DNA of 64,000 bases. It comes from Streptomyces longwoodensis (lineage in GTDB: Bacteria; Actinomycetota; Actinomycetes; Streptomycetales; Streptomycetaceae). The DNA lies in assembly GCF_001514125.1 (NCBI RefSeq), contig NZ_KQ948560.1, positions 62,001 through 126,000 of the forward strand, in the 5' to 3' direction. Below, piece after piece: positions 44,283-54,237 of the stretch. Position 1 is the first letter of the stretch; each line of letters opens with the position of its first letter. The notes under the pieces were generated by a model. The model saw nothing but the letters and a program-made list of their open reading frames with translations. It searched no databases and was not told where the DNA came from. The position numbers and the translations under genes were made by a program.

Positions 44283-44987
44283 TCAGCTCTCCTCGTGCAA
44301 CGCGTTGCTGATCTCCAGAAGGCGCCGCTGGGGCAGAGCGAAGGCGTTGCTCGGGTTTCGGTAGGAGTGGCCGCCGTCGTTGATCCGGACGCCTCCTGCC
44401 GACCTCCACCGGGCGGGAGCCCACAGGCCCTGGTTCTCGAGGAGCATCCTCGCCACCTCGGCGGGCTCTTCGATCAGGGTGAGGGCAGCGAGCGCGGTGG
44501 TGAGAGGGGCGGCCGCGTCGTCGGGGAGCAGCGCGTCGCCGAGTGTGGGGAAGAGCAGCAGGAGGCGGGCGTCGGCATCGCCCACGCCCTCCGTCGTCGA
44601 CTGCCGGGCAGCGGACAGCAGTTCCGGCCAGGCCATGCCGGGGCCCATGAAGTGACCGTCGACCACGGCGAGGGTTTCCGCCGCGGACCACTCCGGCCGA
44701 TGGATCAGGTAGTCCACGCCCCGTTCGTCCAGGAAGTTGCGGTAGACGACGTGGATGGTGTGACCGGAGCGCAGCGGCACGCTGAACACCGGCCACTCAT
44801 GCTCGGCGGACAGTCTCCGGTACAGCTCCATGGCGGCGTCCCAGTCGGCACCGAACGCAGCTCGTTGGGCGTCCTGCCCACGCAGGGAGGAGCCCAGGTG
44901 CACGGGCCAGAACAACGGGTCGTCCAGATAGGCGTCGCCCCGGACCAAGGGGCCGCCTTCGTATCCGGGGATCTCGAGCACGTGCAC
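44283..44987 (-). CDS. unrecognised soluble protein, 234 aa
   Basis: The frame opens with GTG 44987 (VHVLEIPGYEGGPLV) and has no strong ribosome site, so the start is uncertain. The protein is soluble, with recognisable stretches RSGHTIHVVYRNFLDERGVDYLIH, WPELLSAARQ and LLFPTLGDALLPDDA, but no enzyme motif. The layout, a beta-rich first half and a helical second half, recalls immunity or SUKH-like proteins; this is only an impression. It is next to the DUF1877 gene on the same strand. Confidence 0.6.
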   Translation of the reverse strand: MHVLEIPGYEGGPLVRGDAYLDDPLFWPVHLGSSLRGQDAQRAAFGADWDAAMELYRRLSAEHEWPVFSVPLRSGHTIHVVYRNFLDERGVDYLIHRPEWSAAETLAVVDGHFMGPGMAWPELLSAARQSTTEGVGDADARLLLLFPTLGDALLPDDAAAPLTTALAALTLIEEPAEVARMLLENQGLWAPARWRSAGGVRINDGGHSYRNPSNAFALPQRRLLEISNALHEES

Positions 44988-45092
44988 GTGCAGATGATGG
45001 CACGCGGAGCCGGTTCAGCAGGTGGGGCACAGGGGCAGCCGGCCGGCACGAGCTGCCGCTCCGCCGGCCCGACTTGCTGCGGGTCACTATGT

Positions 45093-45126
45093 CGAGGGGC
45101 CCCACCCTTCGCGGTCGGGCCCCTCG
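45093..45126 (-). terminator. terminator of the SRPBCC-alcohol dehydrogenase operon
   Basis: CGAGGGGCCC (45093-45102) pairs perfectly with GGGCCCCTCG (45117-45126) over a 14-base loop, right after the alcohol dehydrogenase stop codon. Confidence 0.75.
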
Positions 45127-45136
45127 GCGCGGAAGC

Positions 45137-46309
45137 TCACGGCTTCAGTACGACCTTCTCGCAGTGGTCCTTCTTGTTCTTGAAGAGGTCGTAGCCCTTC
45201 GGGGCCTCGGTCAGGGGCAGGCGGTGGGTGATGATGCGGGTGGGGTCGATCTTGCCCTGTTCGATGAGGCCCAGCAGGGGCTTCATGTACTTGTGCACGT
45301 GGCACTGGCCGGTGCGCAGGGTCAGGGACCGGTTCATCCAGGCGCCCGCCGGGAACTTGTCGATCAGGCCGCCGTAGACGCCGATGACCGACACCACGCC
45401 CCCGCTGCGGCAGGACATGATGGCCTGGCGCAGGGCGTGCGGGCGGTCGGTCTCGGAGCGGACCGCCTGCTTGGCGCGGTCGTAGAGCTGGACGTGGGAG
45501 GCGCCGTGCGTGGCCTCCAGGCCGACCGCGTCGATGCACTTGTCCGGGCCCCGGCCGCCGGTGAGCTCCAGCAGGGCCGACCGTACGTCGGTGTCCTCAA
45601 AGTTGATGGTCTCGTAGCCCTGCGAGGCGGCCATGGCGAGCCGGTAGGGCTCTTTGTCGATCGCGACGACCTTCTCCGCGCCCAGGACCCGTGCGCTGTC
45701 CATCGCGAACTGGCCCACCGGCCCGGCACCCCAGACCGCGACGACGTCACCGCCCTGGATGTCGCACATCTCGGCGCCCATGTACCCGGTCGGCAGGATG
45801 TCGGACAGGAACAGCACCTGCTCGTCGGTGAGGTCCGAGTCGATCTTCAGGACGTTGGCGTCGGCGAGCACCACCCGGGCGTACTCCGCCTGGCCTCCGG
45901 CGAAGCCGCCGGTGAGGTGCGAGTAGCCGTAGATGCCGGCGGTGGGGTGGCCGAAGAGCTTCTCCGAGATGCCGGCGTTGGGGTTGGTGTTCTCGCAGCA
46001 CGAGTACAGCTCGGCCCGGCAGGGCGCGCACACCCCGCACGCGATGGGGAACGGCACGACGACCCGGTCGCCGACGCGCAGCTTCGGGTTGACGCCCGGA
46101 CCGACCTCCACGACCTCCCCCATGAACTCGTGGCCTAGGATGTCGCCCTTCTCCATGGTCGGCACGTAGCCGTCGACCAGGTGGAGGTCGGAGCCGCAGA
46201 TCGCCGTCGAGGTGATCTTCACGATCACGTCGCGGCTGCTCAGGATCGACGGGTCGGGGACGTCGAGCACCTCGACCGAGTTGCGTCCGGTCCAGCAGTT
46301 CGCCTTCAC
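45137..46309 (-). CDS. zinc-dependent alcohol/formaldehyde dehydrogenase, copy A
   Basis: GTG 46309 has GGAGG 7 bases upstream and overlaps the SRPBCC stop (GTGA), so the two are coupled. The 390-aa protein is a medium-chain dehydrogenase: catalytic-zinc ligands in STAICGSDLHLVDG and GHEFMGEVVEVG, structural-zinc Cys in CGVCAPCRAELYSCC, and the NAD loop WGAGPVGQFA. The long insert and size resemble the glutathione-independent formaldehyde dehydrogenase group. The substrate is not certain. A paralogue is encoded at 47662. Confidence 0.9.
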   Translation of the reverse strand: MKANCWTGRNSVEVLDVPDPSILSSRDVIVKITSTAICGSDLHLVDGYVPTMEKGDILGHEFMGEVVEVGPGVNPKLRVGDRVVVPFPIACGVCAPCRAELYSCCENTNPNAGISEKLFGHPTAGIYGYSHLTGGFAGGQAEYARVVLADANVLKIDSDLTDEQVLFLSDILPTGYMGAEMCDIQGGDVVAVWGAGPVGQFAMDSARVLGAEKVVAIDKEPYRLAMAASQGYETINFEDTDVRSALLELTGGRGPDKCIDAVGLEATHGASHVQLYDRAKQAVRSETDRPHALRQAIMSCRSGGVVSVIGVYGGLIDKFPAGAWMNRSLTLRTGQCHVHKYMKPLLGLIEQGKIDPTRIITHRLPLTEAPKGYDLFKNKKDHCEKVVLKP

Positions 46310-47244
46310 GCCAGGGCCTCCTTCAGTTCGTCCTCGGTCAGCGGCTGGGCCGGGTGCTGCGGGAACTCCCCGCGCGCCCGCTTCCCGCTCGGTGCGCCCT
46401 CGGAGCGGGTGATCTCGCCGACCTCCGCGATCTGCTTGAAGCGGCGCAGGTCGTCGTCCAGCTGCTGGTGCGGTTCCTCGCCGAAGTAGCGCGCCGCAGC
46501 CTTGCCCACGGCTCCGCCGGGCAGGTCGTAGCGCAGCGTCACCCTGATCTCCGTGCCCCGGTCGCCGGGGGCGGGCGTGAAGCGGACCTCGCCGGAGTTG
46601 TCGATGTCGGCGCCCTCCGCCGACCGCCAGGCGATCCGCTGGCCGGGCACGTCCTCGGTGGTCTCGGCGTCCCATTCGACCGTCTTGCCGAACGGCGCCT
46701 CGGCCCGCCAGTGGCTGGTGCGGGGGCCGGTGACGCGCACCTCGTCCAGGTGCGCCATGAAGTCGGGCAGTCGCTCCAGGTCCTTCCAGAGGGCGTAGAC
46801 CTTGTCCGGGGGCTGGGCGACGGTGGTGGCCGCGGTCAGTTCCATCGGTGTGCTCCTACAGGTACGGGTCACGGCTGCGTAGACGTCCGTGGCCGTGATG
46901 GCGGTGACCGCGGCGGTCGCGGCCACGGTGCGGCCGAGGCCCCGGCCGTCGTGGTGCTTCAGGGCCCGGGCCAGCATCGTCAGGTCCATGAGGTCGCCGC
47001 CGACGCGGCTCCAGAGCCAGGCGGGGTGCGGGCGGCCGAGCAGCCCGGCCGCCGCCGTCAGCTCGCGCACGCCGACGGCCGTCGTGGCCGAGCGCTGCCG
47101 GGCGGCGTCGCCCACGCCCAGGGCCCGGGCGAAGCCCGCCGGGGCGACGACCTGGGGCACGCCCAGGAGCGCACTGGCCCAGCCGAGGCCGCGTACGAGC
47201 GGATCGTGCCGGAGGGGGCGGGTGGAGTGGGTGTCTGTCGTCAT
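46306..47244 (-). CDS. two-part protein: hydrophobic N-domain plus SRPBCC (polyketide cyclase-like) domain
   Basis: This 312-aa protein starts at ATG 47244 with GGGGAG upstream. Residues 10-130 are weakly hydrophobic with two or three possible membrane helices (GWASALLGVPQVVAPAG). Residues about 133-285 form an SRPBCC/cyclase-dehydrase domain (AATTVAQPPDKVYALWKDLERLPDFM, then VRFTPAPGDRGTEIRVTLRYD), a cavity fold that binds lipids or aromatic compounds. It is translationally coupled to the alcohol dehydrogenase downstream, which suggests a shared hydrophobic substrate. Confidence 0.82.
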   Translation of the reverse strand: MTTDTHSTRPLRHDPLVRGLGWASALLGVPQVVAPAGFARALGVGDAARQRSATTAVGVRELTAAAGLLGRPHPAWLWSRVGGDLMDLTMLARALKHHDGRGLGRTVAATAAVTAITATDVYAAVTRTCRSTPMELTAATTVAQPPDKVYALWKDLERLPDFMAHLDEVRVTGPRTSHWRAEAPFGKTVEWDAETTEDVPGQRIAWRSAEGADIDNSGEVRFTPAPGDRGTEIRVTLRYDLPGGAVGKAAARYFGEEPHQQLDDDLRRFKQIAEVGEITRSEGAPSGKRARGEFPQHPAQPLTEDELKEALA

Positions 47245-47661
47245 GAGTGCTCCCCACGGGTGGTGAAGTGGACGGGAGGCGTGCCGCTCGGCTCCGGGGG
47301 TGAGGGTGCGTCACGGACCACGGCGGGGTTTCCGCCTGGCCCGCATCCATTCCTCGGCTCGGCCCAGCTCACTCATCGGACGCGGCACGGCGGTCGGTCG
47401 GGGGTGAGCGGGAGCCCGACGGCCGGCGGAGCGGAGCCCAACGGCCCGGGTCGAGGGTGAGCCGGAGCCCAACGGCCCTTGCCGACGCGCGCGTTCGCCA
47501 CCCGGCTCCCGCGACTCGGGCGCGCCGGGCCGCCGTTGCCTTCGGTGACCGGCGCGCACGAGCGGCGACGGCGTCCGGCCCCGGACGTGACCGGGACCGG
47601 GACCGCGCGCCGCCACCCGTCCGCCGGCCCGCTCCAGGCGCGGTGGGCGCCCCGCGGCTGC
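47245..47661. other. intergenic region with a 14-bp word repeated three times
   Basis: GGAGCCC(G/A)ACGGCC occurs at 47411-47424, 47433-47446 and 47464-47477. I see no gene. The region is the 3' flank of dehydrogenase B and the promoter side of the SRPBCC gene. Confidence 0.5.
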
Positions 47662-48837
<1,176 letters not shown>

Positions 48838-49139
48838 GATGACTTCCCTCAGTGCCGCCGAACGTCCGCGGCACGGCGATGATGAGACGGCGCGAGGAGC
48901 CTGCCCGCTCGGGAAGTGACACGACGGGGGGGCAGCGCTCCCGCACGACTCTGCGGGCCGTCCACCAGGACAGGTGGAACGGTGCTGCTGCCGCGGGCGG
49001 CCCTGCGGTCCCAACGCCCCTGCGGCGTGCCGTGCGGGTCCCCGGGGCCCTGGGCACGAAACAGACATGCGCGCACGAGTTCATGAATTTCGCGCCCGTG
49101 CCCCAGCCACTCGCGCCCCGGCACCTCGCGCCTGCCGGC
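48838..49139. other. intergenic region upstream of dehydrogenase B
   Basis: This should hold the promoter of dehydrogenase B and the end of the membrane-protein transcript. No small gene is convincing. Confidence 0.4.
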
Positions 49140-50264
49140 TCAGGTCGTCGACCGGTCCGTGTCGTCCTCGAGCATCCGGCGGCGCTCCTGTTCCCGCTTG
49201 GAGTAGGCGGCCGCCCGGATCGCCTCGTCGCTCTCCAGGCCCGACCCCAGCGCGCCGCCCACCGTGGCGACCGAGGCGACGAACCACGCCAGCGTCCAGT
49301 ACTCCGAGGCGTGCAGCGGGGTGCGCGTCAGGGAGGCGAACACCTGGCCGTTGAGGATGAAGAGGGCCCACACCAGGTTGACGGCCAGCAGCCCCACGTA
49401 GCAGACGAAGACCCCGATGCCCACCGTCAGCACGGTCGACGTGTTGTAGAGGGTCGTGCGCTTCCTCGCCTCCGGCGAGTCCCCCTTGCCGCGGTGCCAC
49501 AGGTGCGCGTCGATGATCAGCCAGCCGATCATGAGCGCGATGGACCCCACCGTGGCGATCACGAGGCGGGTCGTGTCCAGGGCCGCGGCCAGGCTCCAGA
49601 GCGTCGAGTTCACGGTGGCGACCGCGCCCGTGGCGAGCGCGGCCGCCAGGGCCTTCGAGAGCCCCGGCACCAGCCGCCACGGACGGTTGGCGCGGACCAT
49701 GCCGCCGAGCATCCTCAGGTACCCGCGCGGCCCGCTGAGGACGTACCGGAGGTCGGCGGGCTCCTCCGCGCCGACCGGGGCGGGGTGGACGGGCGCGAGA
49801 CGGCTGGTGAAACGTCCCAGCCCACGCCGGTGCGGAGCCTTCCCGGCCTCGTCGCCCTGCGCGCCCGCCAGGCTGAGCACGGCCTCTTCGACCGCCCGCT
49901 CGGCCTTGCGCTGGAGGCGCAGGCCGCCGAGCGAGGGGAGGGACAGCAGTGCCGCGCGGTGCTCGTGGCTCACTTCCATGACGAGCTTGCGGCCGTGCGA
50001 GTGCAACGGCAGATCGGTGAGGGCCACGACGACGTCCCACTTCTCGTCCTGCCCCCGGTCCACCGTCCGGCGCGCCACGGTGGCCAGGTCCTCGGTCCCC
50101 CCGCTGAAGGGCTCGCTGACCACCTCGAACTCGAACCGCCGGCCGCCGGTCCTTTCCGCGAGCCGATCGGGCAGGACCCGGGCCATGCGCCGTGCGGCCT
50201 CCGTCGGCGCGTCCGGATCCGCGAGGAGGGCCACGACCGTGACGTTGTGCGACGGCTCACCCAT
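49140..50264 (-). CDS. membrane protein of unknown function, 374 aa
   Basis: The first 190 residues are soluble and begin HNVTVVALLADPDAPTEAARRM, with DVVVALTDLPLHSHGRKLV, a Rossmann-like alternation. The last 180 residues carry four or five membrane helices (LVIATVGSIALMIGWLII, VGIGVFVCYVGLLAVNLV). A charged tail rich in Arg, Glu and Asp ends the protein. I do not recognise the family. ATG 50264 has AGGGG upstream. It is encoded next to dehydrogenase B but separated from it by 302 bases. Confidence 0.72.
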   Translation of the reverse strand: MGEPSHNVTVVALLADPDAPTEAARRMARVLPDRLAERTGGRRFEFEVVSEPFSGGTEDLATVARRTVDRGQDEKWDVVVALTDLPLHSHGRKLVMEVSHEHRAALLSLPSLGGLRLQRKAERAVEEAVLSLAGAQGDEAGKAPHRRGLGRFTSRLAPVHPAPVGAEEPADLRYVLSGPRGYLRMLGGMVRANRPWRLVPGLSKALAAALATGAVATVNSTLWSLAAALDTTRLVIATVGSIALMIGWLIIDAHLWHRGKGDSPEARKRTTLYNTSTVLTVGIGVFVCYVGLLAVNLVWALFILNGQVFASLTRTPLHASEYWTLAWFVASVATVGGALGSGLESDEAIRAAAYSKREQERRRMLEDDTDRSTT

Positions 50265-50379
50265 GACGGCCCCTACTCGTCGGCAGCTGCAGGGGTTCAG
50301 CAGTGCCCAGAAAGGCCTCGTCCTAACGCCGTCGGCGCCGTCGGCCCCGAAGGGGAGGGCGGGGGGCCGCCCCCGCTCC

Positions 50380-52284
50380 TCAGCGAGCCACCCGTACCGG
50401 CTTCTCCACCGTCACCTGGTCCACGTCCGACACCCGTACCGTCACCTTCATCGTCCACGTGCCGGCGAGCGGGAGGTTGACCGCGTTCGTCGCCCAGTAG
50501 CCGCCCCGGTCCGTGAGGTCGGCGTTCAGGGGGCCGATGTCCTGGGCGGGGAAGGTGAAGGCGATGCGGAGTTCGGGGACCGCGGCCAGGCCGCCGTCGG
50601 CGCCGTAGACCACGGCCTCCACGGCGTTGTCGCCGGTGCGGGCCGGGTCGAGGGTGACCTGGACCGTGCCCCGGTGGCCGGCCACGCTGAACGGCGCCAT
50701 GACCACCGAGGTCGCCGGCAGGGCCGCCGCCTGCCGGGTCGCCTGCGCCTCGGCCTCGGCCCGGCCGGGCAGCGTGCCCGTCAGGACCGTCGTCAGGGCG
50801 AGGACGACCGCCGCGACCAGCACCTCCACCAGCACCGAGCGGCGCAGGGCCCGGCGGTGCGCGTCGCCGTCGGACGACGGCTCGGTGAGGGCGGTGCCGG
50901 CCTCGGAGGGCCGGGGGGTGCCGGCCTCCGGGGGCCGCTCCGTGAGGCCGTCGGGGGCCGGTGTCCCCGTACGGGTCGCTCCCACCGGTTGTGGCATGCG
51001 CAGCTCCTCCTTCCGCTCCGCGGGCGTCGCGGCCCTGGCCCGCTCCGCCACCCAGCGGCGCGACCAGTCGGCCGCCGTCAGCAGGACCGTCACCGCGGCC
51101 AGCTTGGCCAGGAGGAGGCGGCCGTAGGACGTGTCGGTGAGGGCGGTGAGGGTGCCCAGGCCGCGCCAGGACTGGTAGAGGCCGGTGACGGCCAGGGCGG
51201 TGACGCTGAGCATGGCCAGGCGGGAGAAGCGGGTCACCGTGGCGAGCGGGGGCGTGTCCCGGCGCAGCAGCACCAGCAGGGCCGTGAGGCCGCCCAGCCA
51301 GGCCGCCATCGCGAGCAGGTGCACGACCGCGGACGCCATCGCCAGCGGTACCTGGATGCCCGCCGACGCGTGCTCCGCCGCCGCCCAGGTCAGGGAGAGT
51401 CCGACCGCCAGGACGGCGCCGAGGGACAGGTGGGTGCGCGAGGGGCGTGCGCGCCGGGCCGCGTGGGTCAGCAGGAGGGCGGACGCGGCCAGCAGCGCGA
51501 GGCGCGCGAGCAGCGCCCAGCCCGGCCTGCCGGTGAGCGTGCGACCCAGCGCGTCCAGGTCGAGGGCGGCCGACGGGCCGTCGCCGGTCTCGTACGGGGC
51601 GCGCAGCACGAGGAGCAGGACCGTCGTGCCGGCCAGGCCCCAGCCGCCCGCGCGGAGCAGTCCCCGCAACGGGCGCACCCGCGTCGGACGGCACACGGCG
51701 ACGAAGGCCGCCGTGCCGATGAGCAGCGCGGCGGCGAGGTAGGCGGCACCGCGGGCGGTGCCGTACAGGAAGGCGGTGAGCGGGTCCTCGGTCGGGCCCG
51801 TCGGCACCGGGGCCGCCGTGGCCGAGGGGGCGCCCACGGAGAAGGTGAAGGCGCCCGACACGGGGTGGCTGTCCGCCGACACCACCCGCCAGGCCACGGT
51901 GAACGTCCCCCGGTCCAGGCCGGCCGGGAGGCTGATCCGGGCGGTGTCCGCGTGCCCCCCGGCGTGCTCGGCGTCGCCCGTGGGGACCCGGTGCCCGGTG
52001 GGGTCCAGCACGCGGAAGGAGTCGTCGAGGAGGCCGACCGACTCGGTGAAGGTGAGGGTGACGCTGCGCGGGGCGGCCGGGACGACGCTGCCGTCGGCGG
52101 GGTCGGTGGCGCGCAGCGCGGCGTGTGCCGACGCCGGGTTCGCGCCCGGGAGGAGGAGCAGGAGGAGGAACGTGCCCAGGAGCAGCGTCAGCGCCCCGAG
52201 TCGTCTGCGGGCCACGCCGGCCCGGGCGTCCCGGTGTGCTGTTGCGTGGCCCTCTCCCACGGTCACCTCGCGCTCTTCGTCCAC
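50380..52284 (-). CDS. CopC-CopD fusion, copper resistance/uptake protein
   Basis: The 634-aa protein fuses three parts. A signal peptide ends near residue 53 (ANPASA), leaving HAALRATDP; the mature N-terminal His is a copper ligand in CopC. The CopC domain follows (DSFRVLDPTG, WRVVSADSHPVSGAF, with the second His). Residues about 170-400 are eight membrane helices of the CopD type. A further helix near 480 and a periplasmic beta domain (YtkA-like, 520-634) end it. It should bind copper outside and move it across the membrane. No copper sensor gene is adjacent. Confidence 0.92.
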   Translation of the reverse strand: MDEEREVTVGEGHATAHRDARAGVARRRLGALTLLLGTFLLLLLLPGANPASAHAALRATDPADGSVVPAAPRSVTLTFTESVGLLDDSFRVLDPTGHRVPTGDAEHAGGHADTARISLPAGLDRGTFTVAWRVVSADSHPVSGAFTFSVGAPSATAAPVPTGPTEDPLTAFLYGTARGAAYLAAALLIGTAAFVAVCRPTRVRPLRGLLRAGGWGLAGTTVLLLVLRAPYETGDGPSAALDLDALGRTLTGRPGWALLARLALLAASALLLTHAARRARPSRTHLSLGAVLAVGLSLTWAAAEHASAGIQVPLAMASAVVHLLAMAAWLGGLTALLVLLRRDTPPLATVTRFSRLAMLSVTALAVTGLYQSWRGLGTLTALTDTSYGRLLLAKLAAVTVLLTAADWSRRWVAERARAATPAERKEELRMPQPVGATRTGTPAPDGLTERPPEAGTPRPSEAGTALTEPSSDGDAHRRALRRSVLVEVLVAAVVLALTTVLTGTLPGRAEAEAQATRQAAALPATSVVMAPFSVAGHRGTVQVTLDPARTGDNAVEAVVYGADGGLAAVPELRIAFTFPAQDIGPLNADLTDRGGYWATNAVNLPLAGTWTMKVTVRVSDVDQVTVEKPVRVAR

Positions 52285-52373
52285 GCCGTCCCCCCGCCTC
52301 CGGGTCCGGCCTCCCGCTTACGTACGGACCGGGGGCCCGCTGTGCTCACCGCGTCCCGCACACCGTGCCCGGC

Positions 52374-53138
52374 TCACCACGTCGGGCGGGCCGTCGCGCC
52401 GCCGTCGACGACCAGGTCGTGCCCGGTGATCCAGGAAGCGAGCCGGGAGGCCAGGAACACGCAGGCGTCGCCCACGTCCTCGGGGCGGCCGAGGCGGCCC
52501 GTGGCCGTCGCCCCACGCCAGCGGCGTACGCCCTCCGGCCAGGCCTCGGCGAGGCCCGGGCGGTCGATCAGGCCGGGCGAGACGGTGTTGACGCGGATGC
52601 CGTGCGGGCCGTACTCCTGCGCGGCGGCGCGGGCGTGGGCCACCACGGCCGCCTTGGACGCCGCGTAGTGGGCGTGGCCCGGCGCGGGCAGGCCCGCCTC
52701 GACCGAGGCGATGTGGGTGACCGTGCCGCCGCCGGTCTGCTCGCGCATGACGTCCGCCGCGGCCTGGGTGCAGGCGAAGACGCCGGTGAGGTTGGCGTCC
52801 AGGACGGTCCGCCAGTCGGCGGTCGTCATGCCGGGAAGCGGCTGGACGGGCTGCACGCCCGCGTTGTTGACCAGCGCGGTCAGCCGGCCGCCGCCCCACT
52901 CGGCCGCCTCGCGCACCAGGCGGCGGCACGCGTCGTCGTCCGTCAGCTCGGCGCGCAGGACGACCGACCGGCCGCCCGCCGCGTCGATCCGCGCGGCGGC
53001 CTCCCGGACCGCCGTGGTCTCCGTACGGCAGTGGAGGGCCACCGCGGCGCCCTCCTCGGCGAAGCGCAGCGCGATGCCCCGGCCGATGCCGCCGCCCGCG
53101 CCCGTGATGAGGGCCACCTGGCCCGTCAGCAAGGTCAT
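52374..53138 (-). CDS. SDR-family oxidoreductase
   Basis: This 254-aa classical short-chain dehydrogenase has TGAGGGIGRG for NAD(P), NNAG in ALVNNAGVQ, catalytic Ser in HIASVEAG, and YAASK. It reduces a ketone or oxidises an alcohol of unknown identity. The ATG at 53138 overlaps the stop of the cupin gene (ATGA). It is the last gene of the four-gene unit that starts at the iron box, so the substrate may be part of iron acquisition, though it may also be an unrelated passenger. Confidence 0.9.
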   Translation of the reverse strand: MTLLTGQVALITGAGGGIGRGIALRFAEEGAAVALHCRTETTAVREAAARIDAAGGRSVVLRAELTDDDACRRLVREAAEWGGGRLTALVNNAGVQPVQPLPGMTTADWRTVLDANLTGVFACTQAAADVMREQTGGGTVTHIASVEAGLPAPGHAHYAASKAAVVAHARAAAQEYGPHGIRVNTVSPGLIDRPGLAEAWPEGVRRWRGATATGRLGRPEDVGDACVFLASRLASWITGHDLVVDGGATARPTW

Positions 53139-53602
53139 GGGCGGCAGAGTTCCGCGATCCGGGCCGCCTCGTGCGGGTAACGCGCCGTCAGGTCGGCCCG
53201 GTCGCCGTGCGCGTAGTCCGCGTAGGTGAAGCCGGGGGCCATCGTGCAGCCGAACAGGGTCCAGGAGCCCCGGGTCCGCCCGCCCATCCAGGTGTGCGCG
53301 GGGACGGTGAACTGGACCGCCTGGCCGCCCAGCACGTCGGGGCCGAGCACGGCCGTGCGGGAGGTGCCGTCGGGGGCGAGCAGCAGCAGCTCCAAAGGGT
53401 CGCCGAGGTAGAAGTGCCAGGTCTCGTCGGTCGGCAGGCGGTGCAGGGCCGAGTGGTCGCCGGCCGTGAGGAGGGCGACGACGGCCGTTCCCGCCGGGCG
53501 GCCGTCGGGTCCCTCGGGTCCCGCCCAGGTACGGCGGAACAGGCCGCCCTCGCGGGGGATCGGCTCCAGGCCGTAGTGCGCGATCAGCTCGTCCGGGGTC
53601 AC
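53135..53602 (-). CDS. cupin, DUF985/YML079W-like
   Basis: GTG 53602 overlaps the acyltransferase stop (GTGA) and gives 155 aa. The family mark is EPIPREGGLFRRTW at the N-terminus and SALHRLPTDETWHFYLGDPLELLLL, with His and Glu in a small-molecule pocket; FTVPAHTWMGG and GCTMAPGFTYADY follow. DUF985 cupins resemble sugar epimerases, but their activity is unknown. Tight overlaps on both sides place it inside the iron-linked operon. Confidence 0.87.
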   Translation of the reverse strand: MTPDELIAHYGLEPIPREGGLFRRTWAGPEGPDGRPAGTAVVALLTAGDHSALHRLPTDETWHFYLGDPLELLLLAPDGTSRTAVLGPDVLGGQAVQFTVPAHTWMGGRTRGSWTLFGCTMAPGFTYADYAHGDRADLTARYPHEAARIAELCRP

Positions 53603-54237
53603 CCGGGGAAGGCTACCTCCCGGCGCAGGAACGCCAGTTGGGCGCGCTTCTCCGGCAGGTACACGTCGGGCAGGTCCACCTCGGGCAGGGTGACAACCGG
53701 GCCGGCCTCGAAGCCGAGCCGCACGAAGCGGGCGAGGGCCCTGTCGTTGCGCACGTCCGGGTCGACGACCACCCGGCGCCGGTCCAGGCCGAGCAGCACG
53801 TACCGGGCGAACGCGCCGAGCAGCGCCCCCGACCAGCCGGGCCGGGCCGTGCCCTCGGGGGCGGGGGCCAGCAGCACGTGGGCGCCGATGTCGCCGGGCT
53901 CGACGGGGTAGCACGCGCCGACCCGGTCCTCGGCGGGCTCGTAGGTCTGCAGCAGCGCCACGGGCGTGCCGTCCAGCTCGGCGAGGAAGGCGTGGTGGGT
54001 GTCGAGGCCGGCCAGGTGAGCGTAGATCTCCCGGACCTGGTCGACCGTCAGGCCGTTCATGCCCCAGAACACGGCCCGTTCCTCGCTGACCCAGCCGTGC
54101 ACGACGGGCGCGTCGCGGTCGGCGTCCAGGGGGCGCAGCCGGAGGGTGCCGAGACCGGGGAGGTCCTGCTCGTGGACGGGGGCGTCGGCCCTGCCGCCGT
54201 CGTCGGTGGGGGCGGCCTCATCGGCGGGGAGGTGCAT
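53599..54237 (-). CDS. GNAT acyltransferase of the siderophore-biosynthesis type
   Basis: This 212-aa protein resembles IucB/RhbD/MbtK-type acyltransferases, which acylate hydroxylysine or diamine N-hydroxy groups to make hydroxamates. Visible: LRLRPLDADRDAPVVHGWVSEE at the start, GDIGAHVLLAPAPEG, and RRRVVVDPDVRNDRALARFVRLGFEAG for the acyl-CoA fold. The first 25 residues are an extra Asp/Pro-rich leader. Its ATG at 54237 lies inside the end of the acylase gene (20-base overlap). The iron box upstream supports a siderophore role. Confidence 0.85.
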   Translation of the reverse strand: MHLPADEAAPTDDGGRADAPVHEQDLPGLGTLRLRPLDADRDAPVVHGWVSEERAVFWGMNGLTVDQVREIYAHLAGLDTHHAFLAELDGTPVALLQTYEPAEDRVGACYPVEPGDIGAHVLLAPAPEGTARPGWSGALLGAFARYVLLGLDRRRVVVDPDVRNDRALARFVRLGFEAGPVVTLPEVDLPDVYLPEKRAQLAFLRREVAFPG

